DNA from: Spinacia oleracea
Taxonomy: Eukaryota > Streptophyta > Magnoliopsida > Caryophyllales > Amaranthaceae
Assembly: GCF_020520425.1 (NCBI RefSeq)
Contig: NC_079491.1
Coordinates: 5,505,143-5,569,142, forward strand
Direction: 5' to 3'
DNA: 64,000 bases
The stretch's first letter is position 1. The number at the start of each line of letters is the position of its first letter. The translations under genes and the position numbers were made by a program. The notes beneath the pieces are model-generated. The model saw only the letters and a program-made list of their open reading frames with translations. It searched no databases and was not told where the DNA came from. Shown piece after piece: positions 45,953 to 57,911 of the stretch.

Positions 45953-46375
45953 TACAATACATGGAGATTTCCAAATGCTTTAGATATGGAGATATTTTCT
46001 TTATATGGAGTTGGAATTCCTACTGAGAGAGCCTATATTTATAAGCTGAGTGCAACAACAGATTGTTACATTCCTTTTCAGATTGATACAATGGCAGACA
46101 GTTCAGATGAGTGCTCTTGTCTCAAAGGAGGGGTTTACAATGTTAATGGAGATGAAACAGTTCCTGTTTTGAGTGCTGGTTACATGTGTGCTAAAGCATG
46201 GAAAGGGAAAACCCGGTTTAACCCTTCTGGAATGCAAACTTTTATAAGGGAGTATGATCATGCTCCTCTTGCTAATCTATTAGAGGGTAGAGGCACCCAA
46301 GAATCACTTGCCATACGTAAGGCAACTGTTACAGAAAAAAAATACTCAGTGGAAAGTGATGTAGTTAGGACTTAG
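45953..46375 (+). pseudogene. C-terminal fragment of a PDAT-like acyltransferase
   Basis: Reading from NTWRFPNALDMEIFSLYGVG through IPTERAYIYK, GVYNVNGDETVPVLSAGYM, CAKAWKGKTRFNPSG, REYDHAPLANLLEGRGTQ gives the last-exon sequence of phospholipid:diacylglycerol acyltransferase (PDAT, LCAT family), the ER enzyme moving an acyl group from phospholipid to diacylglycerol to make triacylglycerol. The Asp of GDETVP and the His of EYDHAP, catalytic in the family, are present, but the region with the catalytic Ser (GHSMG-type) and the membrane anchor is not visible. After GRGTQ the usual end is replaced by unrelated ESLAIRKATVTEK... and a stop at 46373-46375. No ATG fits. A transcribed fragment cannot be excluded, but an active enzyme is not expected. 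Confidence 0.75.
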
Positions 46376-46589
46376 GACCTTGAAAATGTTGTCTCAAGAG
46401 CACCTGTGGAAAGATTCTCACTGTTCGGCGTGGCTGGTTTGTGGTGTATGGCCTGTGCCAGATGGTGCTGGGGATTGGTACCTCAAAATTACAAATCAAA
46501 GCAGCAACAACATCAGAGAGTTTCAGGCTAAGCTCCTACCTGTTAAAGAAAGTGGATACTCCCTTGAGGCTACTGATTATGGAGGCTGA
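46376..46589 (+). pseudogene. Unrecognised coding-like tail after the PDAT fragment
   Basis: An open frame (DGAGDWYLKITNQSSNNIRE, ending ATDYGG) and a second frame (RFSLFGVAGLWCMACARWCW) both look protein-like. This suggests a fragment of another gene joined after the PDAT piece. Which frame is ancestral is not resolved, and no family is assigned. Confidence 0.3.
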
Positions 46590-46599
46590 AAATATAGAT

Positions 46600-47080
46600 T
46601 TCATATAGTGATATACAGAGTATATATGTAACATTTGTTTATAAGATCAATCATATTTTATTCGATTAATATCATAGTTTTTTTTCTTCTTATAAGTACT
46701 TAATTTAGATTAGCCCTAACCATCTAGAAAATCATATTTGCTTCATTATGACTTTTGTAAGTCATATGACTACCTTTTATGTTTGCTTACGCAAGATAAT
46801 TTCCTACCATAAGTCACAAGTTATTTGGTACTCAATGTCAATTTTACAATACCATTTATAAAATAGTACATAAATTTGGTACTGGGCTACAAATTTCCAA
46901 TACCGTTTTTACAAGACATTTGCATATCCTAAGTGTTATTTGGTACTCAACGGCAATACCATCTTCATAAGATAGTACATAAATTTGGTATTGGGATCCA
47001 AAATTTCAATACCATTGTTACAAGATAGTAAATGAATTGGTACTCAAATCCAAAATTCCTCCTCCTCTTTTGGCTCAATT
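46600..47080. repeat. Composite repeat field, left arm
   Basis: 46640-46800 carries the module atcatattttattcgattaa ... agtcatatgactacctttta. It is followed by units of the type ttggtactcaaatccaaaat / caataccattttacaagata (46830-47060), about 50 bp each. The same modules resume at 51705 after the CACTA element. Confidence 0.75.
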
Positions 47081-47339
47081 CACTACTACAAAAGTTGGAA
47101 TAAGTAACGTTAAATAGAGTACGGTTAAGTGTGATAAGCGTTTCATATGATATTAGAGTACGGTTTTCTCTAATAACAGTTCTATGGGAGAAAGAATATA
47201 GAACGGTTATGTCACTTAACCGTTTCATATTTTTTACCATAATAAAAAATAATTATATTTAATATATACATGTATAGTAGAATTATGAATAAAAAACATA
47301 TAAAGCGGTGTTTTAAATTAATCAAACAATAAAATAAAA

Positions 47340-47570
47340 AACCTCCCCCAAACCAAAACCTCCCGCAAACCTAAACAACTCTATCTTCTGCAAAACCTTA
47401 ACCATAATCGTTCAAAACCCCCAAATTCAATCTCCCGCAAAACCTAGACCATAATCGCGCGACCACCAGATCACCGCTGCTCCACCAGATCACTGCCGCA
47501 CTACTGTATCACTGCTTCTTTGCAACCTCTGGTGAACATCGACTCTCCACACTCCGAATTTCGAGGTTGG
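47340..47570 (+). other. 5'-UTR-like segment in the CACTA element
   Basis: C-rich and C/A-rich (cctcccgcaaacctaaac, agatcaccgctgctccacca), ending atttcgag|gttggtatt like an untranslated first exon and donor. It may be the captured upstream part of the helicase gene or an internal promoter region. Confidence 0.35.
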
Positions 47571-48381
47571 TATTCTTAATTTTGTTCTACATGTTTACCC
47601 TTCAACTAATAATGTTCTTAATTATGAAATTTTAATGTCGAATTCTTGTTGATACTTGTGTGGAAGAGACTTTCATAATTGAAGGTTTAGGTCAAATCAT
47701 AGAGGAGGGTATAATAATTAAATCGAATTACATTTAATGTAGTAGGATTATTGTCGAAAGAATCTGGTGAATTTAGTCCAATTAAACTGATTTTTTAGAT
47801 AATATCATTTAAGTCTTATTAAATTGAAATTTGCAGTTAAAGAAAGAATGGGGATAATGAAAAATTGAACTCTTCAAGGATCTGGATTATCCTTGAATTT
47901 TCTGCTTTTAGTACTGATTTGTTGTCTATGGAGTTCTATATGTAGATTCAATGTGTAGTTGTTAGAATTAGTGCATGCTGCTTCACCCTTGCAGAAAATC
48001 GATAGCGTCATCAGGAGATTAAAGACTGGTGTATCTGTTTGGTGTATATTTACTTAATGTTGTGAGAATATAATATATGGTGTATGTTGTCCAAATGTTA
48101 GTCTTCGCTCGGCTGCTTGATTTACCCATGGATTTGTGGGACAAGTCAAGAGATTAAAGACTGGTGTATCTGTTTCGTGTTTATTTACTTAATGTTGCGA
48201 GAATAATCAAAAGTCCAATTAGAATGAAAACAAAATCATGAATTTCAATTTTTATTGAAGCTTTCTTGATCATGACTGAAGTTTGTAGTTTTATTTTCAG
48301 AAATTCTCATTAACATGCTATTTTCGAATGATTTTAAGCTGATCTACTCTTCATCCTGTATTAGGATGTCACTGCTACAAA

Positions 48382-50086
48382 AGGAAATGAATTTGAGGAT
48401 TATTTCTTGTAACGTGAACTACTTATGGGAATATATGAGAAGGGATTCGAACGTCCTTCTCCAATCCAGGAGGAAAGTATACCAATTGCTTTAACAGGAA
48501 GTGATATTCTTGCAAGAGCTGAAAATGGAACTAGTAAAACATAGCTGCATTTTGCATCCCTGTGCTGGAAAAAATTGACCAAGACAACAATGTAACTCAA
48601 GGTGATGATCTGATATGTTAGTTATTCAAGCAATTTAAGCACCACTGCCTCAGCTGCACAATCTATTTATAATAGCTTGTCTAGTAGCTTAATAGGTGTC
48701 CTGGTTGTTCACTACAGCTGTTACACTTGTTCCTACTAGAGAGTTAGCCCTTCAAACATCACAAGTATGTAAAGAACTTGGCAAGCATTTAAAGGTCCAG
48801 GTCATGGTAACGACAGGAGGGACTAGATTGAAGGATGATATAATGCGTTTGTACCAACCAGTACATTTGCTAGTCGAAACACCAGGAAGAATACTAGATC
48901 TTGCAAAAGGGGTATATGTGTTCTGAAGGACTGCTCCATGCTTGTTATGGACGAGGTACATGCAGCTTGATCTGAATTCTTCCACTTCTTCTATTCTACA
49001 AGTTCTTCCCTTTTGTGTGAATTTTTATCTAGTTTGACAAGCTAGGAGATATCTGGTTCCTTGAAAGAAAAATAAGAAACCATTTATCTTTATAATCAGG
49101 TTTCTTAAATCAAGAAACCTTGTACGAGAAATAGCTGGTTTCTTAGGAGAAAAATAAAAGAAAAACCATTATCATTATATATAAGAATAACTGTTCAATC
49201 AACGTTCAAACCACTGCTAAATCAATATGTACGGAGTATTCTTTATCTTTTTTCGGAAAATAAAAAAAATTATAGGATCAGTTGTCATTAGTATTTATGG
49301 TTAGTTGGTTTCACTTCCACCCTTCCATGAAATATTTTTTTTGATATGTTAAACATATTCAATTAACCCACTCCCTTCATCCATCTTGTTCCTTCACCCA
49401 TCTTTTTCTTCCTCTCCTTCATATGCTTCATCTTCTCCAATTTCTACTATATAATCAATAGATTTATTTATCTGATTTACAATGATGAGTTAACTTGTGA
49501 GAATGGAAACATGGATGGCGGTGAGTGGGTATGTATCTGATGCTCAATACCTATTTTATCTTCAGGCTGACAAACTTTTGTCCCCTGAATTCCAACCTTC
49601 TTTGGAGCAGTCGATTAGTTTTCTTCCTGAAAACAGGCAGATATTGATGTTTTCAGCTACTTCTCCGGTAACTGTCAAAGATTTCAAAGATATATATTTG
49701 CAAAAGCCTTACGTCATCAACCTTATGGATGAACTTACTCTCGACGGTATTACCCAGTTTTATGCTTTAGTTGAAGAAAGACAAAAGCTCCATTGCCTGA
49801 GCACACTTTTCTCAAAGGTTTGCAGTCATCTTATGTGTTGTATGTTTTCACCTTTTTTGCATGTATCTGATGGCTTTCTGACCTTGTTATGGGGTTGGTT
49901 TTCCAGCTGCAAATAAAGCAATCCATTATTTTTGCAATTCTGTGAATCGAGTGGAATTGTTAGCCAAGAAAATTACAGAGCTTGGTTATTCTTCCTTTTA
50001 CATCCATGCGAAGATGATCCAGGACCATCGAAACAGAGTATTTCATGATTTCCGCAATGGTGCCTGCAGGAATTTTGTTTGCACAG
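48382..50086 (+). pseudogene. Captured DHH1/RH8-type DEAD-box helicase, broken
   Basis: Exon-like blocks at about 48382-48597, 48706-48955, 49566-49817 and 49907-50086 encode collinear parts of a DDX6/DHH1-family RNA helicase (plant RH6/RH8/RH12; mRNA decapping and P-body proteins). Visible: Q-motif part [11 protein letters not shown], motif I altered (NGTSKT), motif Ia PTRELA, TPGR, start of the DEAD box (LVMDE at a splice donor), [10 protein letters not shown], motif III SAT, and FRNGACR. Introns with GT/AG ends remain (48956-49565, 49818-49906), so capture was from genomic DNA, not via mRNA. Breaks: an in-frame stop before [11 protein letters not shown], a stop after NGTSKT, frameshifts near 48905 and 49940. 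The N-terminal start and the C-terminal helicase motifs are missing. No active helicase is possible. Confidence 0.88.
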
Positions 50087-51300
50087 GTAATAATATCATG
50101 TGATCCTTCTTTTATACGCAAGCTTGACATTTGGTGTACTTGTTGGATGACCTTGGGAGTTCCTCGTTTTGCATATCCTCTGCTCCACTGGCCATGTGTT
50201 AGTGGTTTTGATGAGATTCTATATTAATGATATACTGCTCTGTGTTATTTGTACGTCATGCTATTATTATTATTGTGGTGATTTTTGCTTGTAGGCTGTA
50301 TCTGTAGGAGTGTAGGCCTTGGGTATTCTCTTTTATTTGGTTATAGGACTAGGGTGATGATTTATTATTTGCTTCTAATTATAGTGTTTAATTCTTGTAA
50401 TCGTAGTTAGTATGCTAATATGAACCTTTAACAGAGATTTTAAAGGCCCCACTAAATATTTCTACATGGATTACTTAGAAGGAATTTCATAATCTACCTT
50501 TATGCACTAGAAAGACCATCAATTTCCAAGATATTCTTTCAAATAACTAGACTAAAAACTTGTACTGAGTGCTAAATGAGATTGTGCTTTTTGAACATGA
50601 AGAAATTAAATTGTTCAAATTTGCAGGGTATTCTGGGATCTCGAATGTGCTATGTTGGGATGTCATGGTGTGTTGAGCAGAACGGCCCGGTGTTCACCAC
50701 AGCATTTAGCCCTTCCATACCGATTTTTGTTACTATAATGGATTTTGCCTGCAAAGTTCTATATAAGTATACTTGTAATGTATTGTCCTAAATAGAAGTG
50801 TCGCGCAGAAATGTTGAACTAAGCCAACATTCTGTATCTATCAAAACTAAAGAATTTTATTGTTGTTGTATGTGACAAATTAGCTTGCTTTTACAGACTC
50901 CTTTTCTTAATGTTTTCGTGTGGCTTATTTGACTGCAGGTTGCTGCAAATTATGTTGTAATGGTTGACAAATTTGGGTGCAGAAGCTCTGGTTATGCTGC
51001 TGCTACAGAATCCCCTACAGAAGCTCCAGCGGTGCTGCTGCAGAGGCTGCAGAGGCTCTTTGATTTTGTTTTTATTGACAATGGAATCGTTTTTTTTTGT
51101 CGTACCTTGTATGGATCATTTTGTCGATGAATAATGTGATTTTTTTTATTGAATGAACAATAGTATTTTGCTATTGAATAAAAGTATTTTTGGAAAGATT
51201 GTTTGGATATCATTTTAATTTTATCTATTTAGATTTGGTTTATATACATGAGCTAGGATGGTAATATCATATTTTAGGGACATGTGTGTTGCTATTTTAT
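50087..51300. other. CACTA interior downstream of the helicase blocks
   Basis: T-rich, no recognised exon. A short gaagctc/gctgctgctgcag cluster lies at 50980-51056. Open frame 50576-50791 resembles nothing known to me. Confidence 0.5.
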
Positions 51301-51704
51301 AATAATAAAAAAAAGGGGGAGAATATAGAACGGTTGTGTAAGGAAACCGCTTTTTATCTTAATATTAAACACGAAGTATATAGTACGCCTATGTACGGAA
51401 GATGTTTTGTATTTCAATATTTAACAGGAAGAATAGAGGACGGTTATGTACGGAAGACGCGCTTTATTATAGAGTATAGGAGACGGTTAAGTACATTAAC
51501 CGTTCTATATTCCTTCTTTATTTTCTGATTTTAGGAAGGGAATAGAGGACGCTTGCCTCTTATCACTGTACTTTATAACTAGGTATATAAAACGCTTCTT
51601 TTATACGTTTTATAAACTTTATAGTGCGCTGAGTTGGAGAACGCCTCTAAGGCGTCCTATAAAGTGTATTTCAACAGTACTCTATGCCCTTTTTTGTAGT
51701 AGTG

Positions 51705-53493
51705 ATTGTCCCTTATAGTGATCAACAATCCATCTCTCTTGCTCCTCCCATTTTGGCTCAATCGTTACTTACAATGATACACTTCTCGTGAATGCTTTTT
51801 TTTCTCGGGTTTCACTGTGGCTCGGGTTTGGTCGGGTTAGGCCGTTAGGGGCCGGCTCCCATTTTTGCAATGGAAATGTTCCCCGGAGTTCAATTTTGGT
51901 ATTGAATTTTGTAATGAGGAGGCTTTGAAACATATTTGAACTTGAAATTGGGGTCCGAAATCAGGATTTGGACTCGAGCATTGAAATATCATAACTTTGA
52001 ATTAGGAACTGAAATTGGAATTTTGGATTTGGAATGTTTTCAAATTGGAATTGTATTTGACTTAGAATTTGTGCTCGGATTTGAACAAAAGTTCGAAATT
52101 AAATCGAATTCCCAATACCAGTTTACAAGACAGTAAATGAATTTGGTACTCAAATTTAAGTTTTCAATGCCATTTTACAAGATAGTTAATGAATTTGGTA
52201 CTCAAATTTAAATTTTCAATGCCATTTTACAAGATACAAGATAAAAAATTAATTTGGTACTCAAATTTAAATTTTCAATGCCATTTTACAAAATAGTAAA
52301 TGCATTTGTACTCAAATTTAAATTTTCAATACCATATTACAAGATAGTAAATGAATTTGGTACTCAAATCCAAAATTTCAATACCATTTCCCCATTTTGG
52401 CTTAAAGTTCGATTTTGATATCAAATTTTGTAAATGTATGTGAACTTGAATTGGGGTACGAAATCAGGATTCGGACTCGAGGATTGGATTATCGTAACTT
52501 TTAAATTGGAAATTGCGGATATTGAACTTGTGGAGTTTTGAATTAGGAAGGGGAATTGGAACATTGTGTTTGAATTTGAATTTGAATTTGAAATTGTGTT
52601 TCACTTTGAATTTGATTTGAAATTGGAATATTGTGATTTGAAATTGAAATTGTGTTTCACTTTGAATTTGAAATTGAAATTGAAATTGTGTTTCACTTGG
52701 AACTAGGAAGCCTATGTTTTGAATTAATATCGTATAAGATCATATTCATTTGATTAATATCATAGTTTGCTTATTGACAGGCTTAAGTCGTATCACCTAA
52801 TAAAAAATAAACCTAATTCCACTAACAAGGTAGCAAGGGAAGTCAGGATCGTATCCACATGGAAATAGGTGTTCTTATTTCTACTATTAAAACTAAGGTT
52901 TAGACTATTGGGAACAGGAAAAAGGGTTGATTTATATAACTAAAACTAAGACAATAATTAAATCGGGGAATACAATATTAAGGGAATCTAGGGCAACGAT
53001 TCACCACAAATGCAGATCAGGATTGGACAACAATCAATCAAAAACCATAACTCGGAAAACATGCATCTCTCGAATCTTATGAATTCCTTAGGAAATTATA
53101 TAATTGACTATCATAAGTCACAAACTATTTAGTACACAACTAAAAAAATTCCAACACCATTTTCCAAGATAGTAAATGAATTTGGTACTCAGTACTCACA
53201 ACTATAAATGTGTGATACCATTTTACAAGATAGTTAACGAATTGGTACTCAACTCCACATTTGCAATACCATTTTGCACCATGAAGTGACACGTGTCAGT
53301 CCAGGTGTCTATTTTAGTAGAAGTTATAGACTTTTAATAGCATATGTTTATTTATTGATCAAAACTACAATTATGATTCATAATAACATAAATTAATTTA
53401 TAATACTTTATTGATTACATCCATATAATTATCTTATAACATCGATCATATAGAGTTAAATGGTCAATTATCTTATAATATCTCGTTGGTTTA
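51705..53493. repeat. Composite repeat field, middle part
   Basis: Units ttggtactcaaatttaaatt + tcaatgccattttacaagata repeat every 50-55 bp at 52090-52400. A TTGAAATTGAAATTGTGTTTC simple repeat fills 52560-52700. The larger module with ataagatcatattcatttga is at about 52735. 52790-53090 is a separate insertion-like stretch (gtagcaagggaagtcaggat). 53100-53280 returns to the basic unit. No gene. Confidence 0.75.
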
Positions 53494-53495
53494 TA

Positions 53496-53732
53496 CTCCC
53501 CCGCTCCATAATGTTCCTAATTTTCCCATTATATATTGCTGTCTCCAATGCACTACTTTGACCATAGTAAAATTATAAGAAAATTATTATTTAGAAAATT
53601 TACATTGAAAGGAATCCAATGAGATCCCACAATTTAATATTCTTTTTGTCATCTGCACTACTAATAGTTTTCAAAGTTTTTAAACTTTGATCATATGAAT
53701 AGTAACACGAGGAACATTATGGATGGAGTGAG
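53496..53732. mobile_element. Stowaway-like MITE, 237 bp
   Basis: ctcccccgctccataatgtt and aacattatggatggagtgag are inverted ends with TA on both sides (53494-53495, 53733-53734). It is inserted in the repeat field. Confidence 0.8.
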
Positions 53733-53734
53733 TA

Positions 53735-55470
53735 TAATTATGTTAGGAGTCATATAAAATTTGGTAAGTTCATATTGAATCATATACTTAGCTTATGTTT
53801 TGAATGAATAACTTATAAGATCATATTTATTGGACTAATATCATACTTTGCTTGCATATAAATAATATAATTAAGATTTTTTAGAACATCCTATTTGACT
53901 ATTAAGTCACAAGTTGTTTGGTACTCAACTCCAAATGCACAATACCATTTAACAATATAGTAAATAAATTTGGTACTCTACTCCAAATTTACAAAACCGT
54001 TTTACAAGATAGTAAATAAACTTGGCATTGACTCTAAATTTCCAATACCATTTTACAAGATAGTAAAAGAATTGGTACTCAATTCCAAATTTATAATATC
54101 AAAAATAGGAAATGACACCAAATTTGTATATTGCAAAATAGCTATCATATGAGATCATATTTATTGGAGATTTGGAGTAACATCATAGTTTGTTTGCTTA
54201 TAAATAAGTAGCTTAAATGTTTAGAACATCATATTTCATTCGTTAGAACATTCTATTTGCTTCCAATTATGACTTTTACGAGTCATACGATTATCTTTTA
54301 TGTTTTTGACTTAAGATAATTGACTATTATAAGTCACAAGTTGTTACGAGTCATATAATTATTTTATAACATAGTTTATTGATTACGAGTCATAAAATTA
54401 TTTTATAACATTATACATAGTTAAAAAGGTCAAGTATCTTATAATATCACATTGGTTTATATAATTATCTTACGAGTCATATAATATTTTATAAGATCAT
54501 ATTGTATCATATGCTTAGCTTATGTTTTGAATTAATATCTTATAAGATCATATTCATTAGACTAATATCATAGTTAGCTTGCATCTAATTAAGATTCTTA
54601 GAACATTCTATTTGCTTCATTGTGACTTTTACGAGTCATACGATTATCTTTTCTATTTTTGACATAAGATAATTGACTATATATTATAATTATAAGTCAC
54701 AAGTTGGTAAATGAACAATACTATTTTACAAGATAGTAAATGAATTTGGTACTTAACTCCAAATTTACATCATCGTCTTACAAAATTGTAAATATATTTG
54801 GTACTGTACTCTAAATTTTCGATACCATTTAACAAGATAGTCAATAAATTTGGTACTAAACTTCAAATTTACAATACCATTTTACAAGATTGTAAATAAA
54901 CTTGGTACAAAGCTTTAAATACCCATGCCATTGTACAAGATAGTAAATAAATTTGGTAATCAACTCCAAATTTCCAATATCATCACCCTTTTGGCTCAAT
55001 CGTTCTTTAATTACAATGATCGACAATCCACCTCTCTTGCTCTTCCATCGTCTTTTTAAATTGACATACCTCTTACTTAACCATCTATACAAATCCATAT
55101 GATTCTCAAACACTTCATTGGTCGAAAAATAGGAAATAGCACCAAATTTGTATATTACAAAATAACTAAAATACGAGAATAAATATCTTATAAGATCATA
55201 ATTATAGGATTAACATCATTGTTTATTTGCTTATAGATAAGTAGCTTAGATGTTTAGAACATCATATTTCATTCGTTATGAATTTTTAATACCATTTCCA
55301 ATAGTAAATTAAATAAATCACAAGTTATTTGGTACTCGACGGTAAATTTTCAGTACCATTTCCAATACCATTTTACAAGATAGTAAATAAATTTGGTACT
55401 GACTCTAAATTTTCAATACCATTTTACAAGATAGTAAATTAACTAAATCAAGTTATTTGGTAAAAATTAA
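53735..55470. repeat. Composite repeat field, right part
   Basis: At least four modules begin near 53800, 54130, 54520 and 55180 with cttataagatcatatt..ga followed by taatatcatagtt. Each continues with agaacat..tatttgcttc, gacttttacgagtcatacga and then several ttggtactcaactccaaatt / ataccattttacaagatagt units. Module lengths vary between about 330 and 650 bp. No gene. Confidence 0.8.
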
Positions 55471-55751
55471 TAATATCAATAATACTCCATAAAAGTTAAG
55501 AATATTAATGTAAAAGTTAAGAAAAATCTTATAATCAGTTTACATAACTTTTACTATATGAACGCTCACTTTTAATGTAAAAAACTAACTTTTACATTTT
55601 TAGTTTAGTAAAATTTTGGAAAAATCTTATATCAGTTTACCTAACTTTTACTACATGCATGCTAACTTTTAATGCAAAAAAAACTAACTTTTATTATTTT
55701 TTTTAACTCAAAAAGGCTAACTTTAACTTTTGAAGTTCCATAATAAGACCA
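55471..55751. repeat. ctaacttttac repeats
   Basis: Imperfect repeats of ctaacttttaatgtaaaa and gtttacctaacttttactac at 55500-55730, before the tRNA-like sequence. Confidence 0.6.
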
Positions 55752-55825
55752 ATAGCCTATGTAGGATTTGAACCTACATCTCCGCGCAAGTTGCACGGTG
55801 CTCGGCCAGTTGAGCTAATAGGCTT
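55752..55825 (-). tRNA. tRNA-like cloverleaf, probably a pseudogene
   Basis: On the minus strand the 7-bp acceptor stem AGCCTAT/ATAGGCT pairs perfectly. The D stem is GCTC/GAGC, the anticodon stem CCGTG/CGCGG (one G-T pair), and the T arm GTAGG-TTCAAAT-CCTAC is canonical. The anticodon loop CAACTTG has A instead of U at position 33 and would read ACU (A34-C35-U36). The missing U33 argues against normal function. CCA is not encoded. It may be a relic of an organelle or nuclear tRNA, or a SINE head. Confidence 0.5.
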
Positions 55826-55915
55826 ACAAAAATAAAAACACACAATGTAGAATATACATAGCAATCAAAAGATTATGCAATTCAGATTGGGCTGCGAGTA
55901 TCAACACCCTAAACT

Positions 55916-56345
55916 TCAATAGCAGCTACTAAAAAAACCATTTGAAGTGCCACTATCACTTGATTTGTTTAACTGTTGCTTCTCAAGTAGATCTCTAGGT
56001 AATTTCTGTGAAATGCTAAAGGAGCTACTCTTTCCACCGGCCACAAGCTGAGTCCACGGAGATTTTTGCAGCCAAGAACTGCCTTTAGTTTCTTTATCTG
56101 AACTTGCACTTGGTCCGGCTGGCTGAGCTCCCTGAAGCTCCTCTCTAATGTCCTTCGACTGGGATGATTGGTCCACCACGTTTTCAGGCATAGAGTTGCT
56201 GAGCCTTTCAAGTTCTTTGTTAACAGACAATGTTTCAAGTCCCTCTCTAATCTCCTTTGACTGGGATGATTGGACATCCAAGATTTCAGGCACAAAGTTG
56301 TTGACCATTTCAAGTTCTTCTTTGACAGACAATGTTCTTCACACC
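55916..56345 (-). pseudogene. C-terminal ROS3-like fragment
   Basis: Minus-strand reading contains two diverged repeats of about 40 residues (SQSKEIREGLETLSVNKELE and SQSKDIREELQ), then SSWLQKSPWTQLVAGGKSSS and FSISQKLP. The WLQKSxWTQLV...SFSIS end is that of REPRESSOR OF SILENCING 3-like RRM proteins, which in Arabidopsis bind small RNA and guide ROS1 DNA demethylation. No RRM is found up to 57.9 kb, no ATG fits, and the frame is closed just upstream of the exon acceptor region. It is either the last exon of a disrupted gene or a decayed duplicate. Confidence 0.5.
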
Positions 56346-57388
56346 TGAAGGAACCTGAAACATTGCAGTAACAAAACATAACATTTAGGGTCCTCACTAG
56401 TTGGACACAAAATTATAAAAAAAGAATCATACAAGATAAGCAAAACAAGTAACACAAATCATTAAATAAAATGCATCATCTGTTTAAAACTTTCATTCAT
56501 TTGAAAGAGTATTTTTCAAAAGAAAAAAAAAATATGAAGACCATAGCAATCTGAAAGTCTGTTATTAAAACATGCTACTCCATATCACATAGCAAGTCTG
56601 GATAGAAACGGTAACTGTACACCGGGAAAAGACTTGCTCCTAAGAGTTACTATTTGCGAAAAGTACAAAACAGAATGTCTAATTGCGGGAACATCATTTC
56701 CTTGCGCATAAATATTTCAGGATCACTATGATCGCTACATTGGATACCTAAGGGCAGTATAGGTCTATTGTGTTAATGTCAACAATTATCTGTACAATAA
56801 TACCCAATTACCATTACAAAGAAGCTAAACAAAATCTCAACGTCTCATATGTATTAATGTTGTTCAGTTTCTAAAGTCCTCTTTATATGTTCAGAAATTT
56901 CTTCTGCTGTTTTTGTTCCACAAGCTTAATGTTTGTTTAGAGTTTAGACTACAATAAACGAGCTACCTAAAATGTCTTTCTTACCTCTTGTTTTGTTGGT
57001 TGTATTTCTTGTATATTCACATCAGTATGCTCAGGTGCAATGCAGTTGACATGTATACAGAAAGGTTTTGATGCTCTGAATAGGGTTGCAGCATAAAAAA
57101 CAATTTTGATTTTTGATAGCCCTTACTCCTTAGGACTCGACCAACCTATATGGAAGATACTCCAATTAATGGTAAATTATGTCATGTAACTACAACAAAT
57201 GCATCCTTACTACCAGAAAAAAATATCAACCGGTGGCAAGTTACTAAATCTAGTTTTTCTTTGAGGGGGGACGTTAATAAATCTAGGTAATAGATGAATA
57301 TATTAATGAACATCTTTTACCTTTTCCACAAGCTTAATGTTTGTTTAGAGTTTAGACTACAATAAACCTCAAACAGTCCAGTAACAAA
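56346..57388. other. Spacer, no gene seen
   Basis: AT-rich. A 40-bp piece (ccacaagcttaatgtttgtt to acaataaac) occurs twice, at 56920-56959 and 57318-57366. No exon recognised. Confidence 0.5.
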
Positions 57389-57911
57389 TTAATAGGTCTT
57401 ACTGGAGTCATCATCTGTACTGAAACAGATGATTGCTGGGGAGAACTCAACAAAGATTATCACAAAACATGAAATCGAAAAGCTAATTAAAGAGAGAAAG
57501 AGGGAAACCTTGCTGGAGCGCTTGAGATGAGCAGCATAAGCTTTGACGAAAATGAGGAGACAAAGAGTAAGCAAAGTGCTCATAAAACTATGTTTTCTCC
57601 GCCTAATCAACCTTCAACCAACCTTCAATGTCACATGATATCAATGTTAACAAGAAATGTTAAAAATCCCCAATTTCTTTAACCTCTTTCTCTCTCCTCT
57701 CAAACCCAATTACGGAAATTCAACCTCCAAATTCGATCGATTCTAGCAAATTGATGATCAAATTCTACTCAAATTTCACTTCACTTAGCTATACTTAAAT
57801 TAAAATTGCCATATTAACATCATTCCATCATAAACCATGAAATCGAAAATCTGAAGAGAGAAAGAGGGAAACCTTGTCGGGAAATTCTGTCAATTTTTTC
57901 TTACCCTCCAT
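57389..57911 (-). other. Possible 5' exons of the ROS3-like locus, duplicated leader
   Basis: Minus strand: ATG at 57911 opens MEGKKKLTEFPDK followed by a possible donor (gtttccctctttctctc). A second block at 57610-57510 (STLLTLCLLIFVKAY) ends at the same kind of donor. The segment around these donors (catgaaatcgaaaa, gagagaaagagggaaacctt) occurs twice (57467-57510 and 57836-57873), so a small duplication made two first-exon-like pieces. No known protein is recognised. Confidence 0.3.

Larger units (their letters stand above)
47081..51704. mobile_element. CACTA transposon carrying a captured helicase gene
   Basis: Ends cactactacaaaa and ttttttgtagtagtg are inverted CACTA termini. The 3-bp target duplication att flanks both (47078-47080, 51705-51707). 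Subterminal zones at 47100-47230 and 51310-51660 hold repeats of the gaacggttatgt / gtacattaaccgttc type in both directions, as CACTA elements do for transposase binding. Removal restores ttttggctcaatt joined to gtcccttatag, matching the uninterrupted repeat copy near 54990. No transposase (TNP2-type) frame is present; the interior is host-derived DNA, making it a Pack-type, non-autonomous element of 4.6 kb. Confidence 0.88.

Noticed and set aside
48696-49916. Functional DEAD-box helicase gene
   Set aside because: Stops, frameshifts, an altered motif I and missing ends within a CACTA element show it is a captured fragment.
51286-51528. Open frame near the right CACTA end
   Set aside because: It runs through the subterminal acggttatgtacgga repeats, which explain the frame.
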